A DNA stretch of 38,492 bases, taken from the NCBI GenBank assembly GCA_016223005.1, contig JACRPW010000006.1:1-38492 (forward strand). The letters run 5' to 3'. This document shows positions 37,329 through 38,492 of the stretch, piece after piece (the stretch's first letter is position 1; every line of letters begins with the position of its first letter). The notes under the pieces were generated by a model. It did no database searches. It worked only from the letters and a program-made list of their open reading frames with translations, and had not been told where the DNA came from. The stretch is from Deltaproteobacteria bacterium. GTDB taxonomy: Bacteria > Desulfobacterota > GWC2-55-46 > UBA9637 > GWC2-42-11. A program made the position numbers and the translations under genes.

Positions 37329-38121
37329 CAGAGAAGAAGAGTTTGCAGGACAGGATGGAAGCGTTTCATATAAGCCGCCAAAATCTATATTTATTGCCCT
37401 CCTTGCTGCCACAACATTTATCCTGATAGTTGTTGGATTTTTGTTCTGGTATATACCTGCGGTTGGTCTGAATAACATCCACCCTAGTCTGCCGCTCATC
37501 TTTGGCATTATAGTTTTAACACTAATCCTGTTCATCTCTACAGCGGCATTTGCTGTAACTATTGCTGTAACGAATGGGAAGGACATATTCCGCTCATACA
37601 GATTGAGGGGCATTTTAATAAAGTTCTTTCTGCCGTTAATGGTGATGCTAGGCGGAATCTTAAAGATACCAAGAATAAAGATAGAACAGTCATTTATAGA
37701 TGTAAACAATCAACTTGTACGGGCAATGGGCAGGGTGTTACGACCTGAAAATGTCCTTATCCTCATGCCGCACTGTATCCAGTATGTAAACTGTAAAATC
37801 AAGGTTACACAGGATATAAGGAATTGTGCTGCTTGCGGAATGTGTGAGATAAAGGATTTGCTGGGTATTATGACTGAATTTGGCATAGATATATATGTCC
37901 TGACAGGCGGAACAATTGCCAGAAGAAAGGTGTATGAAAAAAGACCTGATGTTATTGTTGCTGTTGCATGTGAAAGGGATCTGACAAGCGGCATTCAGGA
38001 TGCCTATCCGATACCTGTGATGGGTATAGTCAATAAAAGACCGCAGGGTTACTGCATAGGCACAGGTGTTGATGTCTCAATGGTGAGGGATGCGATAAGG
38101 GGTGTTATTGGCAGGGCTTAA
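37303..38121 (+). CDS. DUF116 membrane protein with cysteine motif
   Basis: The protein has 272 residues. Two membrane helices (about 28-51 and 63-88) are followed by a cytosolic DUF116 domain with Cys 158, Cys 164 and CAACGMC (Cys 175, 178, 181), a likely Fe-S or metal site, and a Rossmann-like segment VYVLTGGTIARR/VIVAVACERDLTSG. The function of DUF116 is not established; it is often next to def-fmt. The start is a TTG inside fmt, so its translation is probably coupled; a start nearer the fmt stop is possible. Its 3' end overlaps the convergent TPR gene by 45 bases. Confidence 0.83.
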   Translation: MGKVKSLIDREEEFAGQDGSVSYKPPKSIFIALLAATTFILIVVGFLFWYIPAVGLNNIHPSLPLIFGIIVLTLILFISTAAFAVTIAVTNGKDIFRSYRLRGILIKFFLPLMVMLGGILKIPRIKIEQSFIDVNNQLVRAMGRVLRPENVLILMPHCIQYVNCKIKVTQDIRNCAACGMCEIKDLLGIMTEFGIDIYVLTGGTIARRKVYEKRPDVIVAVACERDLTSGIQDAYPIPVMGIVNKRPQGYCIGTGVDVSMVRDAIRGVIGRA

Positions 38122-38492
38122 TCCCTTTAGTTTTTCTCTTATCTTTTGTAAATTTTCTTCATCTCCGCTTTTAGCATACAGAGCAATCATATGTGTATAT
38201 ATATGTGCAAGCGAGGAGGCATCTTCAGGCGGGGCAGCATTAAGTGCGTCTTTAAACACCTCTTCTGCTGTTTTAAAATCATTTTTGTATGTATATATGA
38301 CACCTAGTGTATCTGAATAGATATATTTTCTGGAAGGGTCAAGTCTCGCAGCATCCTTTGCAAACCTCTCTGCAGTATTCAAGTCATGCCTGCCGTAAAT
38401 GTAAAGCCATGCAAGGTTATTATAAAACATGCCATTTGACGGGGATTTCTCTATAGCGGACAGATAAGAACTTTCCGCCTCATCATAAGAAC
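38077..38492 (-). CDS. TPR-repeat protein (5' partial)
   Basis: The frame is open to the right edge, so the N-terminus is missing. At least three tetratricopeptide units are visible: SYDEAESSYLSAIEKSPSNG, then AWLYIYGRHDLNTAERFAKDAARLDPSR, and TYKNDFKTAEEVFKDALNAAP, ending with a charged helix. TPR proteins are protein-binding scaffolds; no more can be said. It ends inside the DUF116 gene on the other strand. Confidence 0.75.
   Translation of the reverse strand, partial: SYDEAESSYLSAIEKSPSNGMFYNNLAWLYIYGRHDLNTAERFAKDAARLDPSRKYIYSDTLGVIYTYKNDFKTAEEVFKDALNAAPPEDASSLAHIYTHMIALYAKSGDEENLQKIREKLKGLSPANNTPYRIPHH

Noticed and set aside
36695-37709. Long minus-strand open frames (about 197 and 207 codons) opposite fmt and the DUF116 gene
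   Set aside because: They are shadows of well-supported plus-strand genes, with Ser/Ile-rich composition and no recognisable domain.

Overview
The window looks like one bacterial chromosomal contig of moderate to low GC with dense, mostly plus-strand operons. Gene content suggests a Gram-negative anaerobe or facultative anaerobe: Tat-exported molybdoenzyme, multiheme c-type cytochromes, BamD-type lipoprotein, porin remnant, FabI, NadB. The clusters ilvB-ilvH-ilvC-psd-pssA-leuA and def-fmt-DUF116 are of a kind I associate with Nitrospirota and Desulfobacterota. That placement is an inference from gene order and domain content; there is no rRNA or tRNA gene in the window to confirm it.

Layout. 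1-7413 is a respiratory cluster: an NrfD-like membrane subunit (cut by the window edge), a PsrA/PhsA/TtrA-type molybdopterin oxidoreductase, a membrane-anchored pentaheme cytochrome, a small receiver-like protein, a periplasmic ethylbenzene-dehydrogenase-domain cytochrome, and a broken beta-barrel porin. 7150-7498 is a stretch of palindromic repeats. 7499-9144 carries endonuclease III and a BamD-like lipoprotein. 9217-18659 is a branched-chain amino acid and phospholipid cluster (ilvD, ilvB, ilvH, ilvC, psd, pssA, leuA). It is interrupted by two small toxin-antitoxin-like pairs: DUF4258/YgiT zinc finger between ilvD and ilvB, and HEPN/MNT between ilvB and ilvH. 18685-24060 has a membrane diguanylate cyclase, a UbiG-like methyltransferase, fabI and an ABC-F ATPase. 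nadB follows on the minus strand and is interrupted by an in-frame ochre codon. From 25897 the plus strand has a response regulator, a GAF-GGDEF-PilZ protein, valS, glgA, a DUF3047 protein, priA, def, fmt and a DUF116 protein. A partial TPR protein on the minus strand closes the window.

The most unusual signal is not a gene. Several families of short repeats occupy both intergenic gaps and the interiors of conserved genes. (1) Heptamer or octamer tandem repeats lie in frame in ubiG, valS (twice) and glgA, and related 7-bp-periodic repeats lie in gaps. (2) A GGGGACAGATTT palindrome occurs in four copies; two are inside ilvB and valS in the same reading frame, encoding VGTDLKS(V/I)P. (3) A GCATGC-centred palindrome is inside valS and glgA, again in the same frame. 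(4) Long hairpin elements recur between genes. valS and glgA together hold six insertions in about 4.2 kb. The in-gene copies resemble in principle the protein-coding palindromic elements of Rickettsia, but their sequences and the heptamer logic differ.

A second candidate is the ilvB leader. It has a Shine-Dalgarno-preceded 25-codon ORF rich in Ile, Leu and Val codons, overlapping a perfect 13-bp inverted repeat whose right arm runs into the ilvB start codon. This would suit translational attenuation by branched-chain aminoacyl-tRNA supply.
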